Assembly: GCA_016933095.1 (NCBI GenBank)
Contig: JAFGBP010000063.1
Location: 1-12,276 of the forward strand
Length of the DNA: 12,276 bases
DNA from: Candidatus Woesearchaeota archaeon
GTDB taxonomy: Archaea; Nanobdellota; Nanobdellia; Woesearchaeales; SM23-78
Reading direction: 5' to 3'
Shown here: positions 1 to 8,058 of the stretch, in pieces
Position numbering within the stretch: position 1 is the first letter of the stretch
How the letters are laid out: every line of letters begins with the position of its first letter
Notes under the pieces: model-generated
What the model saw: only the letters and a program-made list of their open reading frames with translations
The model's database searches: none
Told to the model about the DNA's origin: nothing
Translations under genes and position numbers: made by a program

Positions 1-190
1 AAGCTGACAAGAGGGTCGGCTCCCTCGGAGAATGTCAGCTTTCCAAAATAGGAGATTGATGCGAGAAGCTGCTAACCCGAAGCAAAGACTGAGTTTATAG
101 CCAAAGCCCACTGGATCATGCGCCGCTGCCAAGTGAAGTCTGCCCAGCCTTAGGACGATAAATCGAGAATCAAGAGAATAAAAGGAAAGA
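1..190. other. Non-coding structured stretch, unassigned
   Basis: No convincing reading frame is present. The left edge holds a nested inverted repeat: AAGCTGACA at 1-9 pairs with TGTCAGCTT at 33-41, and inside it GAGGG (11-15) pairs with CCCTC (22-26). CACTGG and CCAAGTG near 109-137 can also pair with one bulged base. This could be the end of a structured RNA running in from the left, or the trailer of the minus-strand gene. I could not match it to rRNA, SRP RNA or RNase P RNA signatures I know. Confidence 0.35.
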
Positions 191-222
191 ATATGCAGAA
201 AGAGCGCAGCGGCGCCCTCTGC
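181..222 (-). terminator. Probable terminator after ahcY
   Basis: Downstream of the ahcY stop on the minus strand, GCAGA/TCTGC arms with inner GCGC/GCGC form a hairpin (195-222). It is followed on the minus strand by a pyrimidine-rich run (minus-strand reading of about 194 down to 165). The position and composition fit a transcription end site. No long pure T tract is present, so this is moderate. Confidence 0.4.
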
Positions 223-240
223 TTGGGATCTCATATTTAT

Positions 241-1647
<1,407 letters not shown>

Positions 1648-1708
1648 ATTCACACCTCACAAAACGTGTATGCATAAACTTCACATCATACAAAGCGAGA
1701 AATGCCCC

Positions 1709-1720
1709 GTTAAATATTTT
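1709..1720 (-). promoter_or_regulatory. TATA box of ahcY
   Basis: The minus strand reads AAAAATATTTAAC here, an archaeal TATA-like box. Initiation about 26 nt downstream (near 1689) would give a leader of about 40 nt containing the GAGGTG ribosome binding site, unlike the leaderless neighbours. Confidence 0.5.
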
Positions 1721-1746
1721 TTGGAATTTCATCCGTTCGAAGATGA

Positions 1747-2067
1747 TTACGGCCTCCTTCCTTCATTTTGAGTCTGGCTTTTTGGCTTTGACGAGATGTA
1801 ACGGACTGCCTTTCCAGTAATAAAAGCAGTCATATAGAATAGAGATGCTCCTGCGAGTGTTTGCATAAGAATAATCCTGTTATAATCGCTCATCGCGGCC
1901 TCCATAGCTTGCATTGAAAATGTAGGATTGTAAAGCATCTCATAAACGCCTGCTTTCTCCAACAGCCGCAGCATCTGTACTGAGTGTGCAAACCACGCGG
2001 CAAAACCTGTCAGCATCCCAGGCAATCCTTCAGTGACCGCGTCGGTGATAATCTCTTCTATTTTCAT
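1747..2067 (-). CDS. Small two-helix membrane protein, unknown function
   Basis: A 106-aa protein that I do not recognise. A short amphipathic N-terminus is followed by a hydrophobic segment around residues 14-33 (GLPGMLTGFAAWFAHSV), a loop of about 30 residues rich in Met, Tyr and Asn, a second hydrophobic segment around 65-88, and a basic, hydrophilic tail ending NEGRRP. The ATG at 2067 is preferred to an in-frame TTG at 2079: a TATA box centred near 2095 puts the transcript start at or next to the ATG. The gene is divergent from the TrmB-type regulator and shares a palindromic operator with it, so it is probably that regulator's target. Function is open. Confidence 0.75.
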   Translation of the reverse strand: MKIEEIITDAVTEGLPGMLTGFAAWFAHSVQMLRLLEKAGVYEMLYNPTFSMQAMEAAMSDYNRIILMQTLAGASLFYMTAFITGKAVRYISSKPKSQTQNEGRRP

Positions 2068-2088
2068 GCCTCCAGCCAACCAGCCAAG

Positions 2089-2100
2089 ATATTTATATTT
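2089..2100 (-). promoter_or_regulatory. TATA box of the small membrane protein gene
   Basis: The minus strand reads AAATATAAATAT, centred about 28 nt before the ATG at 2067, which predicts a leaderless mRNA. Its upstream (BRE) side abuts the palindrome at 2101-2125. Confidence 0.65.
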
Positions 2101-2125
2101 ATGTTGTTATCTTAAATAACAACAT
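2101..2125. promoter_or_regulatory. Perfect inverted repeat, likely operator of the divergent TrmB-type regulator
   Basis: ATGTTGTTAT at 2101-2110 is the exact reverse complement of ATAACAACAT at 2116-2125, separated by the 5-bp spacer CTTAA. The repeat fills the gap between the two divergent TATA boxes and covers the upstream side of both, where TFB would contact DNA. A dimeric winged-helix regulator such as the adjacent gene product is the obvious candidate ligand. The repeat is directly seen; binding is inferred. Confidence 0.75.
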
Positions 2126-2133
2126 TTAAATAA
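2124..2133 (+). promoter_or_regulatory. TATA box of the TrmB-family regulator gene
   Basis: ATTTAAATAA is centred about 26 nt before the ATG at 2155, predicting a leaderless transcript. It overlaps the right end of the inverted repeat by two bases, consistent with autoregulation. Confidence 0.65.
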
Positions 2134-2154
2134 TCTAATCCCATCCAGCGCCAC

Positions 2155-2865
2155 ATGGAGAAGGATCTTCAAAAGGCGGGCTTGACAGGGAATGAATCCA
2201 AAGTATATCTCGAATTGCTCAGAAGAGGCTCTATTCCGGCAAATGATCTCTCAAAAAAACTCGGGATGGACAGAACCCTAACGTACACCGTCCTCAACCA
2301 CCTAATTGAAAAAGGGCTCGTAAATCATGTAATCCGTGCCAACAGGAAATATTTTGAAGCCTCGAATCCTATGAACCTCCTTAACCCAATAAAAGAGAAA
2401 ACCGTATTTGTCAACGACTTAATCCCAAAGCTCAAATCCATAGAGAGGCTTAAAGAGATCGAGCAGGAAGTAAATGTCTACGAGGGAAGAGAAGGTTTGC
2501 GAAGCCTTATGAGAGAGCTTCTGAAGCATAAGTCCTTTTGTTCCTTCGGTTCGACAGGAAGAGCCTATGACATATTGTATGAGCTGCCAAGAATAGCAAA
2601 AGAGGTGCAAAAGAAAGGGGTTAAAGCCAAGGTCATCACGTCTTCAAAATTCAAGCATCATGACATGACAAAAGTCAAGAATATAGATTTTAGATATCTG
2701 GACGTGAAAAGCGAGGCCACCACCTCCATATTCGGGAATAAAGTCGCCATTCATGTCGCGATGCAAAAACCTTTTATTGTCATTATTAATAATAAAGAAA
2801 TAGCTTCGAGTTACAAGAATCATTTCGAGATTTTGTGGCGAAACGCCAGAAAGATTAATCATTAA
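2155..2865 (+). CDS. TrmB-family transcriptional regulator
   Basis: A 236-aa DNA-binding protein. Residues 1-70 form a winged helix of TrmB type: the LTGNESKVYLELLRRG helix, the recognition region LSKKLGMDRTLTYTVLNHL, and a wing near GLVNHVIRANRKYFEAS. Residues about 75-105 are a charged helix likely used for dimerisation. The C-terminal part (about 110-236) resembles the TrmB effector/PLD-like domain, with a GSTGRAYDIL turn and several short strands. No catalytic His-Lys pair is evident, so a sensing role is likely. The ligand cannot be read from sequence; sugars are classic for the family, but many archaeal paralogues sense other things. The start is fixed by the TATA spacing. It probably controls itself and the divergent membrane protein. 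Confidence 0.88.
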   Translation: MEKDLQKAGLTGNESKVYLELLRRGSIPANDLSKKLGMDRTLTYTVLNHLIEKGLVNHVIRANRKYFEASNPMNLLNPIKEKTVFVNDLIPKLKSIERLKEIEQEVNVYEGREGLRSLMRELLKHKSFCSFGSTGRAYDILYELPRIAKEVQKKGVKAKVITSSKFKHHDMTKVKNIDFRYLDVKSEATTSIFGNKVAIHVAMQKPFIVIINNKEIASSYKNHFEILWRNARKINH

Positions 2866-2941
2866 ACTGATCTCGCCGTCAACTCGAAATGATAGAATAA
2901 CCTGGCGGCAGAAGCTAAACACTCAAACCTTCAGCAGAATT

Positions 2942-3703
2942 TCACGCCAGTTCCGCCCGTCCTTTCTTCACGAGCAGGTCTGCGATCGTGGCGTCGAGCT
3001 CTACGAACGTGTCTTTCTCGTATGGCCCGAGTATCTGTCCTTGTCGTCCCAGGAACTTCGGCAGGTACTCGACGATCTTTATCTTCTTCACAATAGAGTC
3101 TTTCTCTTGCATCGCCTGCACTGCTTGAGGATTTGAGTCTCTTTTTCCGGCTGCGACAGATGGCTTGTTGAAGTGCACGGTTGGGGACGCGTATCCTGAG
3201 TCGGACTCTTCAGGGTCTTCGGCCTCGTACGAGACTTCCTCGTCTGATATCGCTTTGAGGCGCCTGTTCTCGCCGATCTTCTTCATGACGCCGTTGAATT
3301 CTTTCAGGTGGATCACGCTGTCGAGTATGTCGCCCTTGTACTTGGCGAATAAGTCTACCATCTCTGAGAAGAACTCGAGCTCGCACGGCAGCAAGGCGGA
3401 CGTGTCTATCACGTCGCTGCCAGTCCTTGCTTTCACGAGGGCAATGTTGATCACCTTCTTCTCGCGCCTCTCATACAATTCCTTGACGAGCCGACGTATG
3501 TTCTGGAACTGGATCTTCATCTTCTCTTTCTCGGCCGAGAAATATGAGGTGTCTTCCTTGCGGTTCAGGATCGCTTCCTTCTCTTTCAGGTATGCAAGCA
3601 CCTGCTCGTAGAAGTCCTCGTCGAGCTCCTGGAGCTCTTCCCGGTTCTTCTCTCTTCTCAAGAGGTCGAACAGGGTCTCGTAAGTGATCCTTATCTCCAC
3701 CAT
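2942..3703 (-). CDS. Archaeal GINS replication complex subunit (Gins51/Gins15 type)
   Basis: A 253-aa subunit of the GINS complex, which bridges MCM helicase and other replisome parts at the fork. The N-terminal helical A domain begins VEIRITYETLFDLLRREKN and continues through long charged helices to about residue 175. A low-complexity acidic linker follows (YEAEDPEESDSGYAS region). The C-terminal small B domain runs from about 207 (KIVEYLPKFLGRQGQ...GPYEKDTFVELD...LLVKKGRAEL). The A-then-B order is that of Gins51. The ATG at 3703 is chosen over an upstream in-frame ATG at 3787: the family begins here, and a TATA box about 28 nt upstream predicts a leaderless mRNA. It is divergent from the radical SAM gene and convergent with the regulator gene. 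Confidence 0.88.
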   Translation of the reverse strand: MVEIRITYETLFDLLRREKNREELQELDEDFYEQVLAYLKEKEAILNRKEDTSYFSAEKEKMKIQFQNIRRLVKELYERREKKVINIALVKARTGSDVIDTSALLPCELEFFSEMVDLFAKYKGDILDSVIHLKEFNGVMKKIGENRRLKAISDEEVSYEAEDPEESDSGYASPTVHFNKPSVAAGKRDSNPQAVQAMQEKDSIVKKIKIVEYLPKFLGRQGQILGPYEKDTFVELDATIADLLVKKGRAELA

Positions 3704-3725
3704 GCTTGTAAGGAGGTGTTGTGGG

Positions 3726-3735
3726 TTTATATAAC
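3726..3735 (-). promoter_or_regulatory. TATA box of the GINS gene
   Basis: The minus strand reads GTTATATAAA, centred about 28 nt before the ATG at 3703. No Shine-Dalgarno is present on that strand, in keeping with leaderless translation. Confidence 0.65.
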
Positions 3736-3802
3736 TTTTTCCCCGGCGCAGCCAGCCCCAGAAAAATTCGTTATCATTATTCATCACTATAATAGGACAT
3801 TA

Positions 3803-3814
3803 TTTTTAAATAAG
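3803..3814 (+). promoter_or_regulatory. TATA box of the radical SAM gene
   Basis: TTTTTAAATAAG is centred about 25 nt before the ATG at 3833. This supports that start and a leaderless transcript. Confidence 0.65.
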
Positions 3815-3832
3815 CGATGCTTCCAGGGGGCC

Positions 3833-5080
3833 ATGGCAGCGAAGTTCACGTTCGAGAACCTCAGGTTCAAGGAGGAGAGAAAGGAAGGCAAGGACGGCCA
3901 GACAGAAGCATCCGTCAGGGTGACTTTCTATAACATCTATTCTTGCCGCCTCTCATCTGATGACTTCTCGAGCATAGGCTGGTGGAAGATCGGAGAGGAC
4001 GGCAAGTCGATTGAGTTCGACGCCTCTGAGAAGAAGGCGCAGAACAAGTTCTATCTCCTCCTCTCAAAGGCCTTTGACAGCCTGGTGTGCACTCTCAACG
4101 GCAAGAGGACTGTCTACGTGCATCGCAATTCCGGCATCCCGATAATAGGGGAAGGGGTCTTCGGCCTGATAGACCGCAACACCAACTGCATTGAAGTGAA
4201 GCCCTTGACCAGCTGCAACCTTGACTGCGTGTTCTGCAGCGTGGACGCCGGGCCAAGCTCCCGGAAGAACGTGGACTTCATTGTCGAAGAAGAGTACTTG
4301 GTGGAGGAGTTCAACAAGCTTGCAAATGCAAAGCAGCACGATGTCGAGGCGCACATAGGACCTCAGGGAGAGCCGCTCTTATACGCCCCGCTGGTACAGC
4401 TCGTGAGCGACCTGAAGAAGAACCCGAAAGTCAAGGTTGTGTCTATCGACACTAACGGCACGCTCCTCACAAGGAAGCTCATCGACGAACTCGCTGAGGC
4501 AGGGCTGACAAGGCTTAACATCTCGCTCCAGTCAATGGATGAGACCAAGGCCTGCCAGATGGCCGGAAGGCCCTACAAGGTAAGGTATGTGCTTGAGATG
4601 ATAGATTACGCGTCGAAGAAGCTTAACGTCCTGATAGCGCCCGTGATAATCCCTGGCATGAACGACGACCAGGTCAAAGGCCTTATAGGCGTCGGCAAGC
4701 ACATAAAATCAAGCTATCCGACCATGGGAATCCAGAACTTCCTCAACTACAAGCGAGGACGCAACCCTGCAAAGCAGAGGAGCTGGGAGGAGTTCTACAA
4801 GATGCTCGAGCAGTACGAGCAGGAGCAAGGGATAAAGCTTCACCTTTGCAAGGAAGACTTCGGGATTGAGGCTGACACCAAGCTCTCCAAACCCTTCAAC
4901 AAGAAAGACGTCATAAAGGCGCCCATTGTCTGCGAGGGTCCAGAGTCAGACGAGAAGATAGCATCCTACAAAGGAAGGGCCATCATCGTCGACAAAGCAG
5001 GCCACATCCCCGTCGGTAAAGAGGCGAGGATCGAGATCATCAGGGATAAGCACAACGTGTTCCGAGGGATAGCGAAGTAA
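3833..5080 (+). CDS. Radical SAM protein with C-terminal TRAM-like domain
   Basis: A 415-aa iron-sulfur enzyme of unknown substrate. Residues 1-115 form an extra N-terminal region without a motif I know. The radical SAM core starts near 120: CNLDCVFC supplies Cys128, Cys132 and Cys135 for the 4Fe-4S cluster, GPQGEPLLY (176-184) stands where the SAM-binding GGE motif is expected, and DTNGTLLT (206-213) and RLNISLQS (227-234) are typical core strands. The last 40-60 residues (GRAIIVDKAGHIPVGKEARIEI) look like a TRAM RNA-binding barrel. It recalls the archaeal family COG2100, from memory. RNA modification is a reasonable guess from the TRAM domain, not shown. The start at 3833 is supported by TATA spacing; a GTG at 3716 would lie inside the divergent promoter region. 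Confidence 0.88.
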   Translation: MAAKFTFENLRFKEERKEGKDGQTEASVRVTFYNIYSCRLSSDDFSSIGWWKIGEDGKSIEFDASEKKAQNKFYLLLSKAFDSLVCTLNGKRTVYVHRNSGIPIIGEGVFGLIDRNTNCIEVKPLTSCNLDCVFCSVDAGPSSRKNVDFIVEEEYLVEEFNKLANAKQHDVEAHIGPQGEPLLYAPLVQLVSDLKKNPKVKVVSIDTNGTLLTRKLIDELAEAGLTRLNISLQSMDETKACQMAGRPYKVRYVLEMIDYASKKLNVLIAPVIIPGMNDDQVKGLIGVGKHIKSSYPTMGIQNFLNYKRGRNPAKQRSWEEFYKMLEQYEQEQGIKLHLCKEDFGIEADTKLSKPFNKKDVIKAPIVCEGPESDEKIASYKGRAIIVDKAGHIPVGKEARIEIIRDKHNVFRGIAK

Positions 5081-5093
5081 AGGATCCCACAGG

Positions 5094-5201
5094 AGTATCC
5101 TCTTGCTGCGCCTAAGAAATGATAAGCGATTAGACTAGACTCGGCTAAAGGACGTTATTGATAAGCGGTCGCAGCGGGCTACGAGAGATTCTGAACAGAG
5201 C
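5094..5201 (+). repeat. Dispersed small element, copy A (inverted right end, MITE-like or structured RNA)
   Basis: Bases 5094-5162 match 12205-12273 without gaps at about 80% identity by eye, with the exact stretch CTAGACTCGGCTAAA shared. The right end, 5191-5201 (TGAACAGAGCC), is the reverse complement of 12191-12201, at the left end of the other copy. Reading inward from each of those ends, GTAGCCC and then GCTGCG follow, so the element has imperfect terminal inverted repeats. Within this copy GCTGCG at 5105-5110 can pair with CGCAGC at 5170-5175. It starts 13 nt after the radical SAM stop codon, and its left tip appears eroded. No reading frame lies inside. Confidence 0.65.
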
Positions 5202-5217
5202 CAAATAAAAGAGCAAG

Positions 5218-5228
5218 ATTTTTATACT
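5218..5228 (+). promoter_or_regulatory. TATA box of the MgtC-family gene
   Basis: ATTTTTATACT is centred about 29 nt before the ATG at 5253 but only about 17 nt before the in-frame ATG at 5241. This favours the second ATG. Confidence 0.55.
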
Positions 5229-5252
5229 CATCATATCCGTATGCCGGCCATC

Positions 5253-5882
5253 ATGGAATGGAGCATCGTCGGAAAGATATTCCTCACATTCGCATTGGCC
5301 TCGCTTTTCGGATACGAGCGCCAGAAAGCCCACAAGCCGATAGGCTTCGGGACTTACATCTTCGTATCAGTCGGAGCATGCAGCCTTGGCATAGTGGCGC
5401 ATATCCTGGCGCCTGAAAACCCCTTGCCCCTCCTAGCAGCAGTCATCTCCGGCATAGGATTCCTCGGCGCAGGCGCCCTGATAAAGACATCTGACAAGGT
5501 CTTCGGATTCTCAAGCGCTGCGAGCATATGGATATTCGCCATCTTCGGCCTGATAATCGGAGTTGGAGAGTACTTCATAGCCTTGCTCCTATACGCCTGC
5601 GTCATTCTTGTGATTGCTTTTGACAAGGTCCTGGAGCAATGGGGAGTCGGTTCTTACCAGAAGAGGATTCTGATAGTCACGAACAAGGTCGTGCCTGAGA
5701 AGGATATCGAGCTAGCCTTAAAAACCGGGCGGGTGAAGCTCAAGAAGATTCACTCTGAAGTCAACAAGAAGGATAACACGATTAGCATACTCTTCCAGAT
5801 CGAGGGGAGCAGAAAGTCCTTGGTTATGGCACAGAAGAGCTTGTATGAGAAGCCATGGCTTAGCTCCATGAAGACTGAATAA
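5253..5882 (+). CDS. MgtC/SapB-family membrane protein
   Basis: A 209-aa integral membrane protein. Hydrophobic segments lie near residues 5-20, 31-52, 58-77, 85-103 and 106-124. Family marks are GYER (20-23) after the first helix, GIGFLGAGAL (67-76), and GFSSAASIW (85-93), the usual GLTTAAS-like motif. Residues 137-209 form a soluble C-terminal domain of alternating strands and helices, like the ACT-like tail of many MgtC proteins. Bacterial MgtC is linked to magnesium limitation and to modulation of the F-type ATPase; the archaeal role is unknown. It could also start four codons earlier (5241), but promoter spacing favours 5253. It is convergent with the surface protein gene. Confidence 0.88.
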   Translation: MEWSIVGKIFLTFALASLFGYERQKAHKPIGFGTYIFVSVGACSLGIVAHILAPENPLPLLAAVISGIGFLGAGALIKTSDKVFGFSSAASIWIFAIFGLIIGVGEYFIALLLYACVILVIAFDKVLEQWGVGSYQKRILIVTNKVVPEKDIELALKTGRVKLKKIHSEVNKKDNTISILFQIEGSRKSLVMAQKSLYEKPWLSSMKTE

Positions 5883-5961
5883 GAGAATGATAGAATTAAT
5901 ATAAAATAATTAATATTGGAATGGATATTGTGATGCAAACAGGCTTTGGCTGCGCCCCAGT
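5883..5961. other. Convergent intergenic spacer
   Basis: AT-rich spacer between two converging genes. AATTAATAT occurs twice as a direct repeat (about 5893-5916). A GGCTGCGC box at 5949-5956 equals part of the element repeat at 5094 and 12205 but is too short to call a copy. No classic poly-T terminator is visible for either gene. Confidence 0.4.
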
Positions 5962-7875
5962 CTAGTTATCATCCATCCCAAACAATCTTCTGAAGAAGTC
6001 AGTCACGCCGTTCACGATCTTCGTGAATAAGCCCGGCTCCTTTTCCTCCTCGCCCGCGTCTGAGGATGATTGGTCTGCCTGCTGGGAGCCTGCATCAGAA
6101 GAAGATCCTTCCTCCTCGCCTTCAGCTGAGAGCTTCGTGAGATTGACAGGGAACACCTGCATCTTGGTAACTACTCCAGCCCTGCCGCGGACCCTTGCCT
6201 CGGTCTTCACAAAGAGCTCTGTCGAGTTGTAGTCGTCAGGGATCGAAAGCGTGTATATATACGCCTGCTTCTCTCCCTGATCATCATATTGAAGTTCTGT
6301 CTTGGCAAGCCCCCCCTTAATCTTCAGTCCGTTAGAATAGGAATCCGCGACATCAACCACCACGATCTCATCAGTCATGTGAGAAACCCTAACAGTCACC
6401 GTGAGATTGTCCCCAATCCTAAGCTCGGCAGGCTTGTCAAAGCTTTGGGATACGCTTATGGTCTTATTTGAAGGCTTTACTGTCAGCTTGCCAGAAGTAG
6501 AGAATTCGCCGTGCTCGTCGAAATTAGTGTAATAATGGCCGCTCGCATATATCATGAAGTCCGTTTCAACGTCAACGCTTGGCGCCACCAAGTTCTCTTC
6601 TACTATTAGGGTCTTGCTCTGGCCCGGGAGTATCTCACCAGCCGTTCCTGTAGCCTCCGTAGTTATATTGCTCTTAACAGAAGCATATACGCCTTTGTAA
6701 CCAGTATAGGCGTTGTTGTTGGTGACTGAAAAAGCAATCCTATAAAGACCGCCCTCTGTCACTACGGCGTCTTTAATCGAGAGCTTGAGATCCGGCTCTT
6801 TGTAACCCGACTTGAACGTCAGGTTCTTTGTCTGCTCGTAATACTTCACGTCAGTCTCCTTTATACGAAGAGTCAACACGAGGTCGTATGATCCTGCCTT
6901 GACAGCCCTTGCATTTGCATCGAGCAACTGAGTCTCTTCTGGGGCAAGCGTTCCAGACCAAGAATATATATTGGCATCCTTCTCGAATGTGCCTGGCTCA
7001 TAAAGAAAGGTCACGTCTCTCTTGGGAACTTCTACACGCAGTTCTTCAACAGTCAATGATTCGTCAGAATTCTTGTTCTTCAAGGAGATTGATAACTTTG
7101 AGGAGTCGGCCGAGCCAAGCTCGAGAGAATTGGGAGATAAGGATGCGGTTAGGATGTAGGGGATAGCCGAGGAGAGGTCTGCCGAGAACACCGATGTGTT
7201 GGTTTGGAATTTCTTGCCATTTAGAGAGTAGTCAGAAGTCGCGTGGTTCGAGAATTTGATATAGTCGTCTATAATGAAGCGGTAGAGAAGGTTTTTCGTG
7301 GTCTGAGGAGGGATATTTTGTTCAAAGACCACGCCGTGAAGGCTCTTTTCCAGATAGCTCCCGCCGCTAGTTATCCTCACGCCTTCAGGGAAGACATCCT
7401 CGTACCTGAAACTGTCTGTTGAGAAGTCCGTCGGGTTCTCTATTTTCACGGAAACCTCAATCTCCTTATCCTTCTCAACGGTTCCTGAAACCGACCTAGT
7501 CACAGCCACGACGTCGCCTCGCTTCAACACAATTATCCTCAACCCAGCATAAACAAATTTTCCTCCGACGAATTTTATGTGGCTGTCCTTGTCTGAGCCG
7601 TTTATGTCAGTGTACATCTCTTCAAAGCAGTACCTCCTGCGTTCTGTCGACTTGCACTCTCCCAAGTTGATCACGTAAGAAGCCTCATCCACACCCAGTA
7701 TTATCTTCTCATCATAAAAGTTGATGTGGATTGGAGACAAGAGCTCGCCGTCCACGATGTAAGTGTCACCTGAGAAGTACCAGGCATCATTCAGTGTTGT
7801 GTCGGCACTCGCAACCGGCAGGAAGAGGGCTGCCAATAGAAAGAAAGCTAAGCCTAAGAACACACCTCTTTTCAT
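5962..7875 (-). CDS. Secreted surface protein with Ig-like/CARDB-like repeats and amphipathic C-terminus
   Basis: A 637-aa exported protein. Residues 1-24 are a Sec signal peptide with cleavage likely after PVASA. The mature part is almost all beta-strand-like, with repeated patterns such as KIENPTDFSTDSFRYEDVFPEG, SLKNKNSDESLTVEELRVEVP and FSVTNNNAYTGYKGV that resemble CARDB/NPCBM-associated Ig-like domains. Several N-x-S/T sequons suggest N-glycosylation. From about 586 there is an acidic Ser/Glu linker containing SSSDAG twice, then a short amphipathic segment (LFTKIVNGVTDFFRRLFG) and the end. There is no transmembrane anchor or LPXTG-like signal. Its place next to the S-layer gene suggests a cell envelope role. 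The TATA spacing predicts a leaderless mRNA, although GAGGG lies 6 nt before the ATG. Confidence 0.8.
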   Translation of the reverse strand: MKRGVFLGLAFFLLAALFLPVASADTTLNDAWYFSGDTYIVDGELLSPIHINFYDEKIILGVDEASYVINLGECKSTERRRYCFEEMYTDINGSDKDSHIKFVGGKFVYAGLRIIVLKRGDVVAVTRSVSGTVEKDKEIEVSVKIENPTDFSTDSFRYEDVFPEGVRITSGGSYLEKSLHGVVFEQNIPPQTTKNLLYRFIIDDYIKFSNHATSDYSLNGKKFQTNTSVFSADLSSAIPYILTASLSPNSLELGSADSSKLSISLKNKNSDESLTVEELRVEVPKRDVTFLYEPGTFEKDANIYSWSGTLAPEETQLLDANARAVKAGSYDLVLTLRIKETDVKYYEQTKNLTFKSGYKEPDLKLSIKDAVVTEGGLYRIAFSVTNNNAYTGYKGVYASVKSNITTEATGTAGEILPGQSKTLIVEENLVAPSVDVETDFMIYASGHYYTNFDEHGEFSTSGKLTVKPSNKTISVSQSFDKPAELRIGDNLTVTVRVSHMTDEIVVVDVADSYSNGLKIKGGLAKTELQYDDQGEKQAYIYTLSIPDDYNSTELFVKTEARVRGRAGVVTKMQVFPVNLTKLSAEGEEEGSSSDAGSQQADQSSSDAGEEEKEPGLFTKIVNGVTDFFRRLFGMDDN

Positions 7876-7898
7876 AACACCCCCTCGTCATCCCAGGA

Positions 7899-7907
7899 AT
7901 ATAAATT
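7899..7907 (-). promoter_or_regulatory. TATA box of the surface protein gene
   Basis: The minus strand reads ATTTATATT preceded by a BRE-like CGAAAA, centred about 27 nt before the ATG at 7875. This gives the gene its own promoter, independent of the S-layer gene. Confidence 0.6.
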
Positions 7908-7993
7908 TTTCGATGGAAAGAATGCCCAAAATCACGCTGCAGGAAGGATTAGATAGGAGAGAATCCTCCAACAGCCACTCTTAAGATGAGCGT

Positions 7994-8031
7994 AAGAAAA
8001 AAAAACTCAAAAAAAATATAATAAAAAATTT
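7994..8031 (-). terminator. T-rich terminator of the S-layer gene
   Basis: The minus strand downstream of the S-layer stop contains three successive T runs (about 6, 8 and 9 T) separated by short interruptions. Archaeal RNA polymerase terminates at such tracts without a strong hairpin. It lies 28 nt past the stop codon and before the next gene's promoter. Confidence 0.75.
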
Positions 8032-8058
8032 GTGTTACCCATTCACTTGTAGACTTAT

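Noticed and set aside
1648..1700. SAH or SAM riboswitch in front of ahcY
   Set aside because: The predicted leader is only about 40 nt and lacks the paired regions of known SAH/SAM riboswitches.
3704..3787. 28-residue N-terminal extension of the GINS protein
   Set aside because: The family begins at VEIRITYETLFDLL, and the TATA box at 3726-3735 lies inside the extension.
3716..3832. N-terminal extension of the radical SAM frame from a GTG at 3716, preceded by GGAGG on the plus strand
   Set aside because: It would overlap the GINS promoter and lie upstream of the gene's own TATA box at 3803-3814; the extension has no family-like sequence. The ATG at 3833 fits the promoter spacing.
5949..5956. 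Third copy of the small element (GGCTGCGC)
   Set aside because: Only 8 bases match and neither the conserved core nor the inverted end is present.
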